Below are positions 35,801 to 48,100 of a DNA stretch of 64,000 nucleotides, piece by piece. Origin of the DNA: Bolinopsis microptera (Eukaryota > Ctenophora > Tentaculata > Lobata > Bolinopsidae); assembly GCF_026151205.1 (NCBI RefSeq), contig NC_087081.1, positions 4,707,246 through 4,771,245 on the forward strand, written 5' to 3'. Below the pieces are notes generated by a model that was given only the letters and a program-made list of their open reading frames with translations, had not been told where the DNA came from and did not search any database. The translations under genes were made by a program, and so were the position numbers. The number at the start of each line of letters is the position of its first letter. Positions within the stretch are counted from its first letter, which is position 1.

Positions 35801-38768
35801 GCCCAAAACTCAGATCTCGCAGAACCCCCCTCTGGTTTCTCAGGTTTGAATTAAGTTTAAATTCGATTTCAGTCTAAAGTTGGTTCAAACTACCACTTTG
35901 GTGTTTCAACTAAACTACTCTTGCCAAACTATGAGATCGCAAATCAGTTGATCCATCTTCTATCAAAATAACAAATAACCTTTTTTCCAGGCGCCGCCCC
36001 CCTACACACAAAGCAATGGAATGTTGCCTGGTAACCTGGATTCTCAGACAACCGCCGCGCAACATCTTCCCCCTAACATCGCTCCTTCCACTTCCTATCA
36101 CATGACGGTTGCTATGACGACGAACAAGGGGTACACGATTCAGCCCAGATCTCCTCATCTGCAGATAGCTCAAGCTGGTCAGTTTCAAGAAATAATATTG
36201 ATTAAAAGTTGACCGAAGTGCTTTTAAACATATTTTTCATTAAAAAATGTCGTTTGGTAACAAATGAATCAATATCAAATCTCTTGTCGTTTGTAAAGGA
36301 GCTTATTTACCAGTTACCATTTACCAGTTACCAGTTTATTTACCAATTTCACTAAACCAACTCTCTGCTCCACAGGAACTAAGATGAGTACCCAGTGCAC
36401 TGACTCTGGTATAACTGGAGCTATACCAGGGGGTATACCAGGGGGTGTATCCGGGGGTATACTCAACCGGGCTCAAGTTCCTAATGTCACTGTTACTCCT
36501 GGCTACAATCAGCCTCCTGGTTAGTACTGTAACTTGTAATTCGTTGTTACTTTATCAGTTAGTTCATCAGTAACTTCATCAGTTATCAGCACGGTTTATC
36601 TGTAGAACAGTGTCACAACTACTGGATTTGAGCTATTTACGCTATTTGAGCTATTTACGCCAGAAAGTGCATCCACAAATCTTAGAGATGAGACTCATGA
36701 CACCCCTCTAGTTGCCATGACACCCGACTTCTCAGGAAATGGAGCTCTAGCCCCTGGCAACATTCCAAACATTCCAAACTTCCCTGCCGTACGACCAGTG
36801 GTGGATGACCACGATAAGTTAGCTAACAGTAAGCTGCTCCTCAACAAGAAACTCAAGGAGCAGGCTCGACAGGTGGGTTTATTATGTTTTAATCTTTGCC
36901 ACTGTGAGGAATGTTGAATACTTAGGACAAGCTATGTGTACGTACTAAACACCTGCTCTATAGACTTACGATCTAGTAGAGATACTAAGAGGCTAATTTA
37001 TGTTGAATTCTGGAAGGAGTATCCGATCTGTAACATCATGTTTTGCGCAGGGTCAGTCTGAGAAGCAGCGTCAGAAGTTGGAAGAGTTCCACCGGACCCA
37101 GCAGCAACAAAACATGAACAGAGCGACATTGGAACAGCAACAGCACGCAGCCCAACAGCAACAGCAACAAGGCCAGGTTTGTTACACGTGACACAATACA
37201 ACAAATCAGGTGATAAACAACCAACTACACAACAGATATGGTGTAGTTGGTTGTAATTGAAAAAGCCTGAATTTCCTTGCTGTAAAATTGTAATTATAAG
37301 TAATTCTAAACAGAAATAATGTATCTTACAACCTCAATCTCAGCAAGGACAGTACCCTGGCATGAACATGCCTGGGCATTACACTGAGGCTCAACAACAA
37401 CAGTTCGCCATGCAGCAGCCAAACTTTAACCAGAGGAACTACTACATAATGCAGCAGCAGGTAAAAATGAAGGTTTACAAACGATATCTTGAGTATAGAT
37501 CTCTATTATTATCTTTTTTGTTTAAATCTTAATTGTGGCCTGTCCAAACATTATATTTGTCAGGGCGGCTCTTCCTTTTTTTAATTCATCTTATAGTCTC
37601 GTTTTCTGTTTATTATCTTATTATCAAGCTGCCTTATTAACCCAACTTGCTATCAGGCGCAACAGCAGCAACAACAACAGCAACTGCAGATGTACTACCA
37701 ACAAATGAGGCAGCACCAGGCTGCAGCTGCTGCTTCCGGCAACCCCGAGCATCATGTTAGTAATTACTAATTACTAATTACTAATTGCTAATTAGTTAAT
37801 CGGGATACCTTCCGTCTCTATAGTATGTACGCGCGGTCGCTCTGCTTTACTTACGATCGGTGCTTCAACCCTGATTTCAGAGAAGGTTGCGTTACTAAAA
37901 TAAATACTTCAATCCTTCTACAACCACCCTCTTATCTCTAACACACCCTCTTATCTCTAACACACCCTCTTTCCCTCAGCAACAGCAGATGGCAGCTCAA
38001 CATTCCATGTGGGCCAGACAGCAAGCCATGACCCCACAACAGCAACACGCTCTCCAGCAGCAACAGCAACACTATTATCAACAACAGATGGCCATCCAAC
38101 ACATGTATCAACAGAGTAAGAATACTTTCTTCTTTTCTTTCGTATTATAATATTGATGAGGAGACTTTTCTAGTATGCATTAGATGTTATCACCTGATAA
38201 TATCTAGAATACAAGGATGTTTTCATATCATCAAAGAATGTTATCTGTTAACCGGTACCCATTACTGCAAGTTATACCACTTGTTCAATGGAACGAAGTA
38301 CAAGTTATACCACCAACATTTTGAATAAATGGGTCCAGTACAACGTTGTAGTGTATAGTAAAGGATTTTAAATTCCTAGTTTGTAATGAAATGTATTTCT
38401 AACAGAAGCAAAGACTGAAGGTGTGCCAACGAAAGGAGAACCAATGCAGTACCCTGGCAACATGCCAAACTCTCGTAATGTGGTAAGTGCAAATGAAGCA
38501 AACTTTATTAACTTTCGTTGACAGATTTCGCCTTTTCTCTGGTAACTCGTAGTTATATAGTTCTATAATGAAACATATGTTTATTTCTCAAATTCAAGCA
38601 TTGGTTGACAGCCGTATTGTTCAGGTATGTGCACCGCCAGGAGGTGGGCGCTATATAATGGCGCAGTCAGGGCAGCAGCCTGGACAGCAACAGTACGCCA
38701 TGTACCAACAGCATCCTGGTCAACCACCCCACTTGGTTCCCTCTCAGCCCCAACAGCAGCAACAGCAA

Positions 38769-38799
<31 letters not shown>

Positions 38800-39116
38800 A
38801 GCAGCAACTCTCCCACCCCCACCAGATCAATATGATGTCCTCAGCGCACCACATGGCGTCCCAAGGCAACCCCTTGTCCTCGCAGCAGGGTGTGATGACG
38901 TCACAGGGTATGATGACGTCACAGGGTATGATGATGACGTCACAACCCGAGCCGACGCTAACTCAGCCAACTTTAAACGAGGTGGCGATTAAGACAAGCA
39001 GTTCTCCTAAGCTGGACAGCAGCAAGCAGAACGAACTAGATAACGCTATTTTGGACACTAACTTTAGTAGCGATGAAATTGATAGGTTATTTGATATGGA
39101 TCCGTTCTTAAAATGA
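32830..39116 (+). CDS. Gln/Met/Pro-rich transcriptional coactivator, Mastermind-like (14 exons)
   Basis: Exons: 32830-32914, 33708-34189, 34559-34654, 34957-35031, 35169-35843, 35991-36177, 36376-36519, 36736-36872, 37051-37176, 37344-37460, 37657-37755, 37980-38115, 38406-38482, 38625-39116. All have GT-AG sites and joining phases that keep one frame of 975 codons to TGA. With the two candidate upstream exons the protein would be 1,024 residues, near the roughly 1,000 of human MAML1. The protein is low-complexity: NQHP repeats, an MQMSQPN repeat, poly-Gln (38751-38806). Folded-looking islands are a basic segment (NKNKRSPSPNK), an acidic helix (EDVDAIISSLLDE, LCLFDD), a charged helix (LLLNKKLKEQARQ) and an acidic C-terminus (SSDEIDRLFDMDPFLK). 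Mastermind proteins activate Notch targets in the nucleus through such acidic helices in a Gln-rich chain. The exon structure is well supported; the family name is inference, and another Gln-rich coactivator is possible. Confidence 0.72.
32937..32992. repeat. ATTAATTAGT tandem repeat
   Basis: About four copies of ATTATTAATTAGT with small changes, in the intron after the exon ending at 32914. Confidence 0.8.
38896..38942 (+). promoter_or_regulatory. Three CRE palindromes inside coding exon
   Basis: TGACGTCA occurs at 38896-38903, 38914-38921 and 38935-38942, within codons for a repeated MTSQGM segment; a fourth lies in an earlier exon at 34152-34159. This is the CREB/ATF consensus. The repeat may arise only from duplication of the coding unit. 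Confidence 0.4.
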
Positions 39117-40984
39117 AACACAGGGAATTATTTTCTAGAGAATCCAGCTAGCCAGCCTTAATTCTTCCACCAATTAGTTAAATGTAGTGAAATTTCGAAT
39201 TAGCCCGTTCATCTAGAGCAACAGCCAGACATTTCAAAAAAATGTAAAGTTATCCAGGCCTTCTCCGCTTTCCTCAGAGCCTTTCCAAAAGATCTTACTG
39301 TAAACTCAAACTTGGGAATATGTCCTATTTTCCTTCAAAACGTCATCTGATTGTATCCTGATATTAAAATTTGGTCCTTTTCTTGTCTCAGCGTGGGATT
39401 TATTTTTAGCTCTACTTTATATTACAACAATGCGACTCATAAATAATACTCCAATCCGGATTTTACATGAACTTATATTATAAGGTAGAAACAACTAGGT
39501 TAACATCTCTAAAAAAGGAGTGAAGGATGGCAACTGTTTCAAGTAAATTAGAAATTAGAAAGTGATTATGTTCCGATTTTATTCGATGAAGACAAAAGAA
39601 GTACGCTTACAAGCAGTACAATCCAAAAATTCTTAGATAAAAGTCAATTTGTAAAAATCATTTAAAACGAAGTATTTATATAATAAAAATTATGTGGGGA
39701 TGCTATTTCGTTTTTCCTTTTTTCTATTTACACCGTGCTAGATCAGATAAACTTATTTTAATGCACTATAACTATTTATATATGATATGTTTTTTATTTT
39801 GTAATAAAAGTCCGTATGTGGATCTGTGAGCGGTTTCAGTAAATCAGTTTTTTGGCGAAATTTAGCTTTTGATTTTTTAAACTGTAGAGAATCAATAACA
39901 TTTCCAATATAAAGGGGATAAATTTCGTCAAATTTCTGTATTATTTGTACCAATTTACCTCACTCAAGTTTTTTGTGGTCGGCACTATAAACTATCTATT
40001 GGAATGTCAATGTGTGGGTGAATAATAACATTATTATGTATTTTATAAAGGATTCATGAAATGAGTTTTATGGTTTGAGATTATCTGAATTCCCGGGACA
40101 TTTTCCCCGGCGAGGAGGCTGAATAATTTCAAGTAATACATGTGCTCTTTGAATAATTCAAGTTTGAACATTTTTAGAGAAGTTTTGGTGCCTGTCTATA
40201 TTACTAATATAACTTCGCTTGCGTAGAATAGCATTCCGATTGAAATGGTAAGATGTAGAATGTGTTGTGTTTATAACGAAGGTTACGTAGCTTGGTCCAC
40301 GTATTAAACACCAGTGAATTTGAATTTGAAGATTTATTTGATCGGTCTTTTGCCATGATTGTAAAATTTTGGCTGTTAGATCGACAAAATCTAACGTTTG
40401 TATAAGACTATCGCAGAAAATTATGGTTGATTTAGGCTGTAATCAGTGAGAAAATTTTATTTGGCATGGATTTTTAAGTTCTGAACTTTAGTACGCATCA
40501 ATCTCTCTTGAGTCTTGATGTTCACAGGGGTTATTCATATTTTCTAATCGAATAATTTTTACGTTCGAGTACTCTGATTTATTTCTAGGATAAGTAGGTC
40601 CGTTGAATTTCATATTGCCTGTTGCACTTATCACTTGTTCGAGCGTGCTGATGCCACGTGTCCGTGTCATCACGTGTTCTTGTACCAGTTCTGTCTGTGG
40701 GACAGATCAGTCAGTGTCACTGTTCTGTTATAATTATACAAGCCCTGTTTAAATTTAAAATTGAACTTCTTTTCCCGATTACTATGGTTTATACAACTGC
40801 TGACAGCAAAATTTTCACAATTATTGTTAATTTAAATTTGATTGTTGTAACTTATAATAAATTAATGTGTATAAAAGTGTTTCTATTTGTTATCAGGCTT
40901 ATTTAAATATGGCCTGTCTTTTGCATGATTCGTGAATATCATGTGTGACTTGTTTAAAAAGGAAAAGGATTGGGAGGGGGGGGC
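39117..40984 (+). other. 3' UTR and non-coding flank
   Basis: AT-rich sequence after the stop. AATAAA polyadenylation hexamers lie at 39682-39687 and 39803-39808 and could end the transcript. No further gene is seen to about 40985. Confidence 0.5.
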
Positions 40985-41160
40985 AACCATATTAAAGTAT
41001 ATCCCCGGGTCAAAAACGGGAAAACCTACATTTTAATATACCTTATCGGACCTTATTTGGACGGACATTACTTGAACGCTGGAGGCCCTAGCGTTCATCT
41101 TAATGTCCGTTCAAATAAAGTCCGTTCAATTAATGTCCGTCCAAGTTTAAGTCCGTTGAA
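40985..41160. repeat. Dispersed repeat related to 63.04-63.31 kb
   Basis: It starts with CATATTAAAGTATATCCCCG, also present in the same orientation at about 63284-63306, and continues with ATTTTAATATACCTTATCGG plus TTGGACGGACATTAC, which reappears inverted at about 63197-63246. The phrase TAATGTCCGTTCA recurs several times. It is probably part of a short inverted-repeat transposon. Confidence 0.6.
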
Positions 41161-41317
41161 ATTTTTTCAAACATTTTTCCATTTCGAACTTTTTGTCCAG
41201 AATATGACAACTAAGATAACTTTATTGTGCAGTAAGTTAACGACGGAAAGGTTCTCCTTGGTCTGCCGGAGGCACAGAAAACTCTACTAGTATATGCTTA
41301 TATGATGAGTTCTGAAC

Positions 41318-41617
41318 AATTTAATTCCTGTATCGCTGCCTCACTATCTCTCTTTATATCAGGGCACTTCTCGACTAAGACGTTGCCACCTCGACAGTCT
41401 GTCTATTGTGTCATCAATTTTACCTAAGTTAAGTCAGAATTCACACACCATATGTACCTCAAATAGCCCACTGGCAAAATCATTTTTCTACAGAACACAT
41501 ATACTGTGGAATGGACTCCCTTTACAGGTAAGACAGATTGTGTCTACTAGTCTTTTCAAAGCTGAGGTCACTAAGCATCTATGGAAATGTTTATTAGATA
41601 GTGAAACAACAGTCTAG
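41318..41617 (+). pseudogene. C-terminal fragment of a CR1-group LINE ORF2
   Basis: About 100 codons in one frame (NLIPVSLPHYL, TSRLRRCHLDSLSI, FFYRTHILWNGLPLQVRQ, STSLFKAEVTKHLW) match the end of the ORF2 at 9700 block by block: IPVSLPTYI, FFHRSMLNWNSLPVCIRQ and STFKAKLIKYLW. It is a 5'-truncated relative of that element and ends at TAG 41615. Sequence after it, with a TTATTATTATT tract, may be the LINE 3' end. Confidence 0.78.
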
Positions 41618-42112
41618 CCTAGTCTCTTTGCTCCCCATATTATTATTATTTTTGTTTTATTAAGTTTTTTTATCTACCTTCCTATACTTTCAACATCATA
41701 TCACACTTCACCCGCACACCTTCTCACACATTAATGACCATATCAGACCTGTATCTAATGTATCTGGAATTTGACGTATGAAATACCAATTTTGACACTA
41801 TATCCACAGTTATTCACCATGGATTTGTTTGTTATTAAATAGTTTTTCATAAATTTTTGGATTTAGATTAATTCGATGTAATGGGTCCAAGTTACTGCGG
41901 ACATAGTTCACTATGTGTTTACCGTGTTTGGGTGCCCATCATATTTTACAGATGGGGGCGATATTTTGAACGATTCTATTCTATATTCATCTATTGCTGT
42001 ACTCTGTAAAATTTGAAAAGTATTTAATAAAAAAATGTTTTCAAGGGTCACTTGGCGGAAAAAGTGAACGAAATTATGGCACTCAACAACATAGTTCATG
42101 AGCTATAATTCA
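41618..42112. other. Non-coding
   Basis: Probable LINE 3' tail, then AT-rich sequence without coding signal. Confidence 0.4.
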
Positions 42113-42200
42113 TGGATAATTCATGGATTGAATATAATTGACACAGAAATGGGCTAGATCTGGGGTAGAGTTCACATGTCAATTCTGTAAATCATAGCTG
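42113..42200. repeat. Repeat A: inverted match at 62527-62605
   Basis: About 75 bases around AAATGGGCTAGATCTGGGGT are nearly identical to the reverse complement of 62527-62605, the sequence just upstream of the minus-strand exon starting at 62526. A minus-strand open frame at 42225-42428 next to it (LVSPLSPDLEVTYDTSLTQS) is unrecognised. Confidence 0.7.
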
Positions 42201-42859
42201 TACTCTCTAGGGCCTGTCGTGATATCATGGATCGCTTAGGTTCCACCAGGATCTGGTAGTCCTCATAATTCTGCGGCCTCTATGTATCGTCATCTCGTAC
42301 AACTCTTTAAGAATCTTAGGGATTTGGCATGTGAAAATTTGCAGCCTTCCAGACATTGATTGAGTTAACGAGGTGTCGTACGTCACCTCAAGATCGGGTG
42401 ACAGGGGGCTGACCAGGCCAGAACCCAATTGATTGGGTCTGAGGTCACGTGATTATGAGCCTGAGGTCACGTGACTATGACGTCACCAGACCTTCCTCTC
42501 CGTTTCCCGCTCATTGGACCAGGTGAGCTTGCATGCATGTGAATGTGGGTGTAAGTATAGCTGTACTGTAGATTATACCTAATTAAACCCCTATAGAAAC
42601 CGAAAATTTATTTTCTGGCAGAAAGCTAGAAATTTACCAAAATATCGTCATTGTTTTAAATTTATTTTGATGACCATTCCTGACCTAAAATCGCACGAGA
42701 AATCGATTAAACTTGGTTTCAGAACTCAACAATGCTTCCTTATGCCTAAAAATCCATGTTTTATCGATACAATCAACATCTCGATCCTGTAGTTCAACTT
42801 ATTACTTAAAGGGTTCAAGTATAGTTACGCGGTAGACAAACTAAACAAAATTGTAGGTT

Positions 42860-42958
42860 TATAAAATATAGCCTACCAGGACGTGCGCCGAGCTAAACTC
42901 GTCGAAGGTAATATTTGGAACAAATATTTTAAGAGTATCACCCGTTAAAAATAAAACA
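42860..42958. repeat. Repeat B: inverted match at 63740-63895
   Basis: The block with CCTACCAGGACG, GCGCCGAG, GGAACAAATATTTTA and GAGTATCACCCGTTAAAA matches the reverse complement of two partial copies at 63.74-63.90 kb. Confidence 0.7.
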
Positions 42959-42995
42959 CCAGTTTAATTGTCCTTTTGTCTGAACCATTATTTAA

Positions 42996-44339
42996 CCAAA
43001 ACCCAATAAATTGGGTAGGATGGACCGTCGCCTTAGGTCAGTTATTGAAATTATAATGCTACTTATCAGCTGCGTTACACAAAGCTGCGCAATAAAAGTA
43101 TAATAAAACGAGTCAAAGATGTGATATAAAAAAGTGACCGTTCTTGTCCCGTAACAGCGCGGTCGCTTGCTTTGACCGTCATGTCACCAAATCACTCATC
43201 AACATTGTTAATTTAGATTAAGTTTAAATATTGATATTACAGTTGAAACTTAGAACTGGGTCGTCATTTAAATTAAGTAGGCAAATTAAAGTTTACGATA
43301 TTTTTATCCAGAACAATCACATAGTCGGTAACAATGCCAGAAAATAATGAAGGCTGTATCACATATCATGAACATGCATATTTTATGTAAAAAACAGACG
43401 TAAATAAATTTTGAACGCGATGGCCGATAACAAGCAAGACAGCTGGAAATTCATTACAAACATAACATATAACTAAATTGTATTCAATATTCATTCCTTG
43501 ATAAATGCAACAGAATTGTAGTGATTTAATTGTTCTAATAAAAGTAGCGCTGAAAGTAAAACTAAACCAGAATAATTTTAATTTGTATTATGCAGATAAA
43601 ATACGATTAACTTTAAGTGTATAATGATAGTAATTAGTATTACGAAACTTAAACTCTAAATATATACCGCCGGAAATAAGTAAGAATTTTGTTTACTATT
43701 ACCATCAGTATTAGTAAGTAAAGACTGCAAGACGTGAGTTTCACTTTCAATTTATGTTTTACACTGCCATTCATTTATTTCAAATTCAAGCAAAACTTGT
43801 CCATTAAATATTTTGTTTCAAAAGACATAACTCATAACTGTCATCGTTTTGATTTTTATTCGTAATTGCACTCTGAGCCTCATGAGCGTATAAACTGATC
43901 AAAGCAGATAAAGCTTCCATGCATGTAGTTGCACGGCGTACGCAGTTTAATTATAACTCATTTGTTGTTTGTGGAAATCAATAAACGTGTAGTTTGCGGA
44001 AATTAATAAACTTAAAGTATAGGGACGGCCACGTAATAAAGACAAAGTGGTAGTTTATAGTTCAAACTTGACGTTGTTGTAAATAACAAATACGTGTTTT
44101 TGTATTTAATGCTAAAGAAGATTCGAAAGTCTAAATTTCGTGATTTGGTGACATGACGGTCAAAGCAAGCGACCGCGCTGTTACGGGACAAGAACGGTCA
44201 CTTTTTTATATCACATCTTTGACTCGTTTTATTATACTTTTATTGCGCAGCTTTGTGTAACGCAGCTGATAAGTAGCATTATAATTTCAATAACTGACTT
44301 GAGGCGACGGTCCATCCTACCCAATTTATTGGGTTTTGG
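42996..44339. mobile_element. TTAA-flanked MITE with 200-bp terminal inverted repeats (piggyBac-type ends)
   Basis: Bases 42996-43195 and 44140-44339 are reverse complements over 200 bases with only a few mismatches. The element begins CCAAAACCC, ends GGGTTTTGG, and is bordered on both sides by TTAA (42992-42995 and 44340-44343). TTAA duplications and CC...GG ends are the hallmark of piggyBac transposons. The 944-base interior has no meaningful open frame, so the copy is non-autonomous. Near-identity of the arms implies recent insertion or gene conversion. A small inner palindrome (CCCAATAAATTGGG) sits next to each end. Confidence 0.88.
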
Positions 44340-44343
44340 TTAA

Positions 44344-44798
44344 ATATCAGCCTTTTTTGGTCTTAAACTTAAAGCGACTCATGAATACACATGTATATTT
44401 TTGATATTCATAAATCACTATTCGTAGTAAAAAACAATATGAATAACAAGAAGTAATAAACAGTAAATCATTATAAAAGGAATAACTACAATTAACAATA
44501 TAGCAGGCCGTGATCTGAGTGAAACACAAAGAGGCGCCATCGTAGGCTGCGAGTTAGGGCTCCTCGAACTACATTAAATAAATACCTTCTGTAACGTTAT
44601 AAACAAATTTAAATACGAAATAATAATCACAAAACATTCTAAAAGATTACTGAACACCAAGAAATATTACTTATGCAAAATTCAACAACAAGAAATAATT
44701 TAAAACATCACAAATATAAACAAATAAATCAAAACAAACATCAACATAATATTACATAATAACAGTAAATAACAACAAATTGCACGAAGAATTATAAT
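44344..44798. other. Non-coding
   Basis: A-rich sequence between the MITE and the tandem duplication. No gene or transposon end seen. Confidence 0.45.
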
Positions 44799-45129
44799 AC
44801 ATCAAAATCGTAAATTGATATCAATTTGCTCCGAAACAAATTAAAACATTTTTAGTTGCCAGAAACTTTCCATAATAAGAATAAATGACAGACTGCGAGC
44901 CGAGAGAGGCATTACGCTATCACAAGCAGCCCATCTTACATGATATCATTAAAGGCAGATATAGCATCAAAATCGTAAATTGATATCAATTTGCTCCGAC
45001 ACAAATTACAACATTTTTAGTTGCCAGAAACTTTCCACAATAAGAATAATTGACAGACTGCGAGCCGAGAGAGGCATTACGCTATCACAAGCAGCCCATC
45101 TTACATGATATCATTAAAGGCAGATAAGG
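44799..45129. repeat. 165-bp tandem duplication
   Basis: Two copies begin at 44800 and 44965, differ at only a few positions and include GACAGACTGCGAGCCGAGAG. The second copy ends about 30 bases past the Helitron gene's stop codon on the minus strand, so it may be a 3' UTR or a duplicated Helitron 3' end. Confidence 0.9.
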
Positions 45130-45159
45130 TGAAAAAATGATTCCATCTTCTGAGAACAT

Positions 45160-48100
45160 TTAACCCCCTAATCCTGATATGACACTTTGGTGATAAAGTT
45201 TTGCTAATATTCTAAGTCTAAATAGTTTCATCAAAGGTTGTACTATAGGATGATTGAATGGTCTGGCAGTTATATATTTTTCGATGTTCATCAGAGAGAA
45301 GACGCCACAGTCATAACCATTTCTTTGAATACTGGATTGACCATCAACAAATGTATAGTCATCAGTATTCAAATCTCCATTGACAACAATAGGTAGCTTG
45401 TCTCTGAAAATAATGTGCGATTTTAGACTATCAGTGTGAACAAAGCAATGCCCATTCTAACAGTAACAATAAATTGTGACTAGCAAATATAACACTTTGA
45501 CTTATATTTCATTTGTGTTAAACGTTAAACTCACCTCTGGTATTGTCGGAAGTCTTTAAGTAGCCTTAAATGTGAGTGGCAACGATCTTTCATGGTTACG
45601 GTTGAGCAATTTTGGGAGTCAAAGTGCAGAACCTGTACAAGAAACACGATTAATACCGATAAACGCTGAGATATTTTAAGATTGCTGTCATACTAATCGT
45701 AAGATCTTCTCAGTTTAAATTGATTTTGTATATTTTTAAAAAGCAGACTGCAGTCATAAACACAGCCCAGTTACCAGGCGACCATGGGTACTAGGGGGCT
45801 TATTTTTTCTGGGGTTCAATCCCCCCCCCCTGGCTACGTGCCTGATAAGACCAATCGCAAAAGCTTCTCAGTTTAAATTGATTTTATATAATATTTTGAA
45901 TAAAGCATACCTGTCGATTTCTGTTGTCGATGATGACCGTATACCAATGATTACCAGGGTTGCCGACCATAGCAATTATATCATACGTCATCGGATCTCC
46001 GTATTGTATTAAGTGATCCCTAGGAGTGAAGGGGAGAACTTTGAACTGTCTGAAATATATAGGTTTAGGAATTGCATTCGATTTTTGCATACCTTACACT
46101 TTTTATCAGTCAATTTACCAACACAAGAACAGTCGTTGCTATAATTACGAAATAAATGGACAAAAGTGTCAAAGAATTAATAGACAAAAACGTCAAATTT
46201 ACTATACCTAAGTCGAGTGAACGGCCTTTCGGCAAATGTGTTCCTTATGAAATCTTCAAGCAATCCAGATTGACGGCGACGCCCACGCACACTCCGATAA
46301 GCACCACAGTAAGGTCCCATACTGTACAGAGTTGGACCCGCGTCCTCAGCCAAACCATCTTTGATCACCGCAATATACTTTGCAATGGTAGACCCGGTCA
46401 ACCAGAGATCACGAGTCTGTCTACAGTTGAATGGGTCGGGGTCCAACTCTAAAGCAGATCTCAAAATGAAGCTGTTTGGGGAGTTGGCTCTAAAACAGGG
46501 TACCAGAGCTCTCCTGTATACCTCCATCATTTCTGAGCCGCTCACAATATCAGCAGTTGGAATAAATTCGTCAGGAATTCCAGCGTGAATTTGATTTATG
46601 TGTGTGCTGATGTTAGCTGCAGATAAATTGGAGTTCCTCTCAGCAGTTGGCTTCTTTTTCTTTGATTTGGTGGACTGCTTTTTCTTAGGAGCTTTTGTCT
46701 GGTCATCTGTGTGATTCTTCAAAATATCGTCGAAGGTCGCCTTTGCTTTTTTTGCTGCGTCAGTTTCGTACCAGATGCGTTCCGTCTTTTTCTTCGGCTT
46801 TCTTTTCTTGCCTTTTTTGCTCGAATCTGGCTGACCATCAGTCATGAAATTTATACCTGCTGCTATAATTGGCTTACTCTTTAGTCGGACATATTCATTG
46901 ATAGCTAGATGGTCAACTTTAATCCGGGACTCATCTATGTTTACCAAATAAAGTCCCTCAAGAGTCTTGCACCTGCTTAAAGCGACATAAATCTGACCAG
47001 TTGCAAAGATCATAGTGCCTAAATCGCAAAACACGTGACTCAGAGACATGCCCTGCGCTTTGTGGATGGTGAGGGCGTACCCGGTGCTGATAGGAAACTG
47101 TCGACGATGGAGGTATGACTCTTCGAACAACTTCACTTTGCGAGTATCCCTCGTTATTGCAACATCGCCGTCGACTCCGTCAAATTGCACTAAAAGTTTC
47201 TCAACGATTGAGTTTGGGTCGTCGGACTGCCGCACGATTTGTTTGACTATTCCCATAGCACCATTCACGAGCCCTTTCGCGGTATCAATGTTTTTTCTGA
47301 GCATTATTCGGACACCCTCGCTCAAAATGAGGCACTTTTCAAGGTCGGCTGTATTTCGAGAATCACCCAATTTATCAATCTTCAGAACTGCATCTAATGC
47401 CCGTTTTTTGTCATTTTTAGTTCTGCCGTCGACTTCATCGTCTGCTTCAACTTTAATTGTATCAGGAAAGAGTTTTTTCATGACTGTGGCGTTAAAAGAT
47501 TCCATCATGTTTCGTTTGGGTAATAGACAGACAGTAGTAGGGAACTGTTTCTGTAAACTGAGGTAGTAATCAACGATTTGATCCAAGTGTTGGCTAGGCA
47601 GTTCGCATGGTCTGACTGGGATAAGCCGCTCTTGCAGAATGTTAATGTCTTCTAGACTCTGACGGCCAATACGAATCCTGCCAAGCATACCACTCCATTT
47701 TTCGTTAGCATCTCCATGTTGCCGTTGATTTATAGTGAGTTCATCAAACTCAAAGTTCTCCCAAAGGTGACTCGGGATTCTAAGGCCTCCAGTTAACTTA
47801 TGGACATCATCCCCAGACAAATCCTGAAATGGCCGTTTGCCATGAACAGGCGGCAACTGTAGAAGATCTCCAAAGACAACAACGGTTTTTCCGCCGAACA
47901 AATCATCAGCACCGAAGATCTCTTGCAATCTTAAGTTTATTGACATCAACATCTCTGCCGACACCATGCTAATCTCATCGATAACAAGCAATGCTAAGTC
48001 TTTGAGTACAGTCCTTGTTTGCTGCATCGAATTCTTCTTGAGTGCGGTATACTTGGGCAGTTTTTCACCATGCTCAACTGGCAAACTAAAAAGACTATGA

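Noticed and set aside
38627..38992. Alternative Ala/Thr-rich frame over the poly-Gln exon
   Set aside because: It is the CAG repeat read in another frame; only the Gln frame joins the upstream exon.
45806..45826. tRNA or SINE B box (GGTTCAATCCC)
   Set aside because: No matching A box, anticodon arm or acceptor stem; it lies in an intron within a C-rich block.
47048..47566. Plus-strand open frame opposite the helicase
   Set aside because: Opposite-strand shadow of the PIF1 coding sequence.
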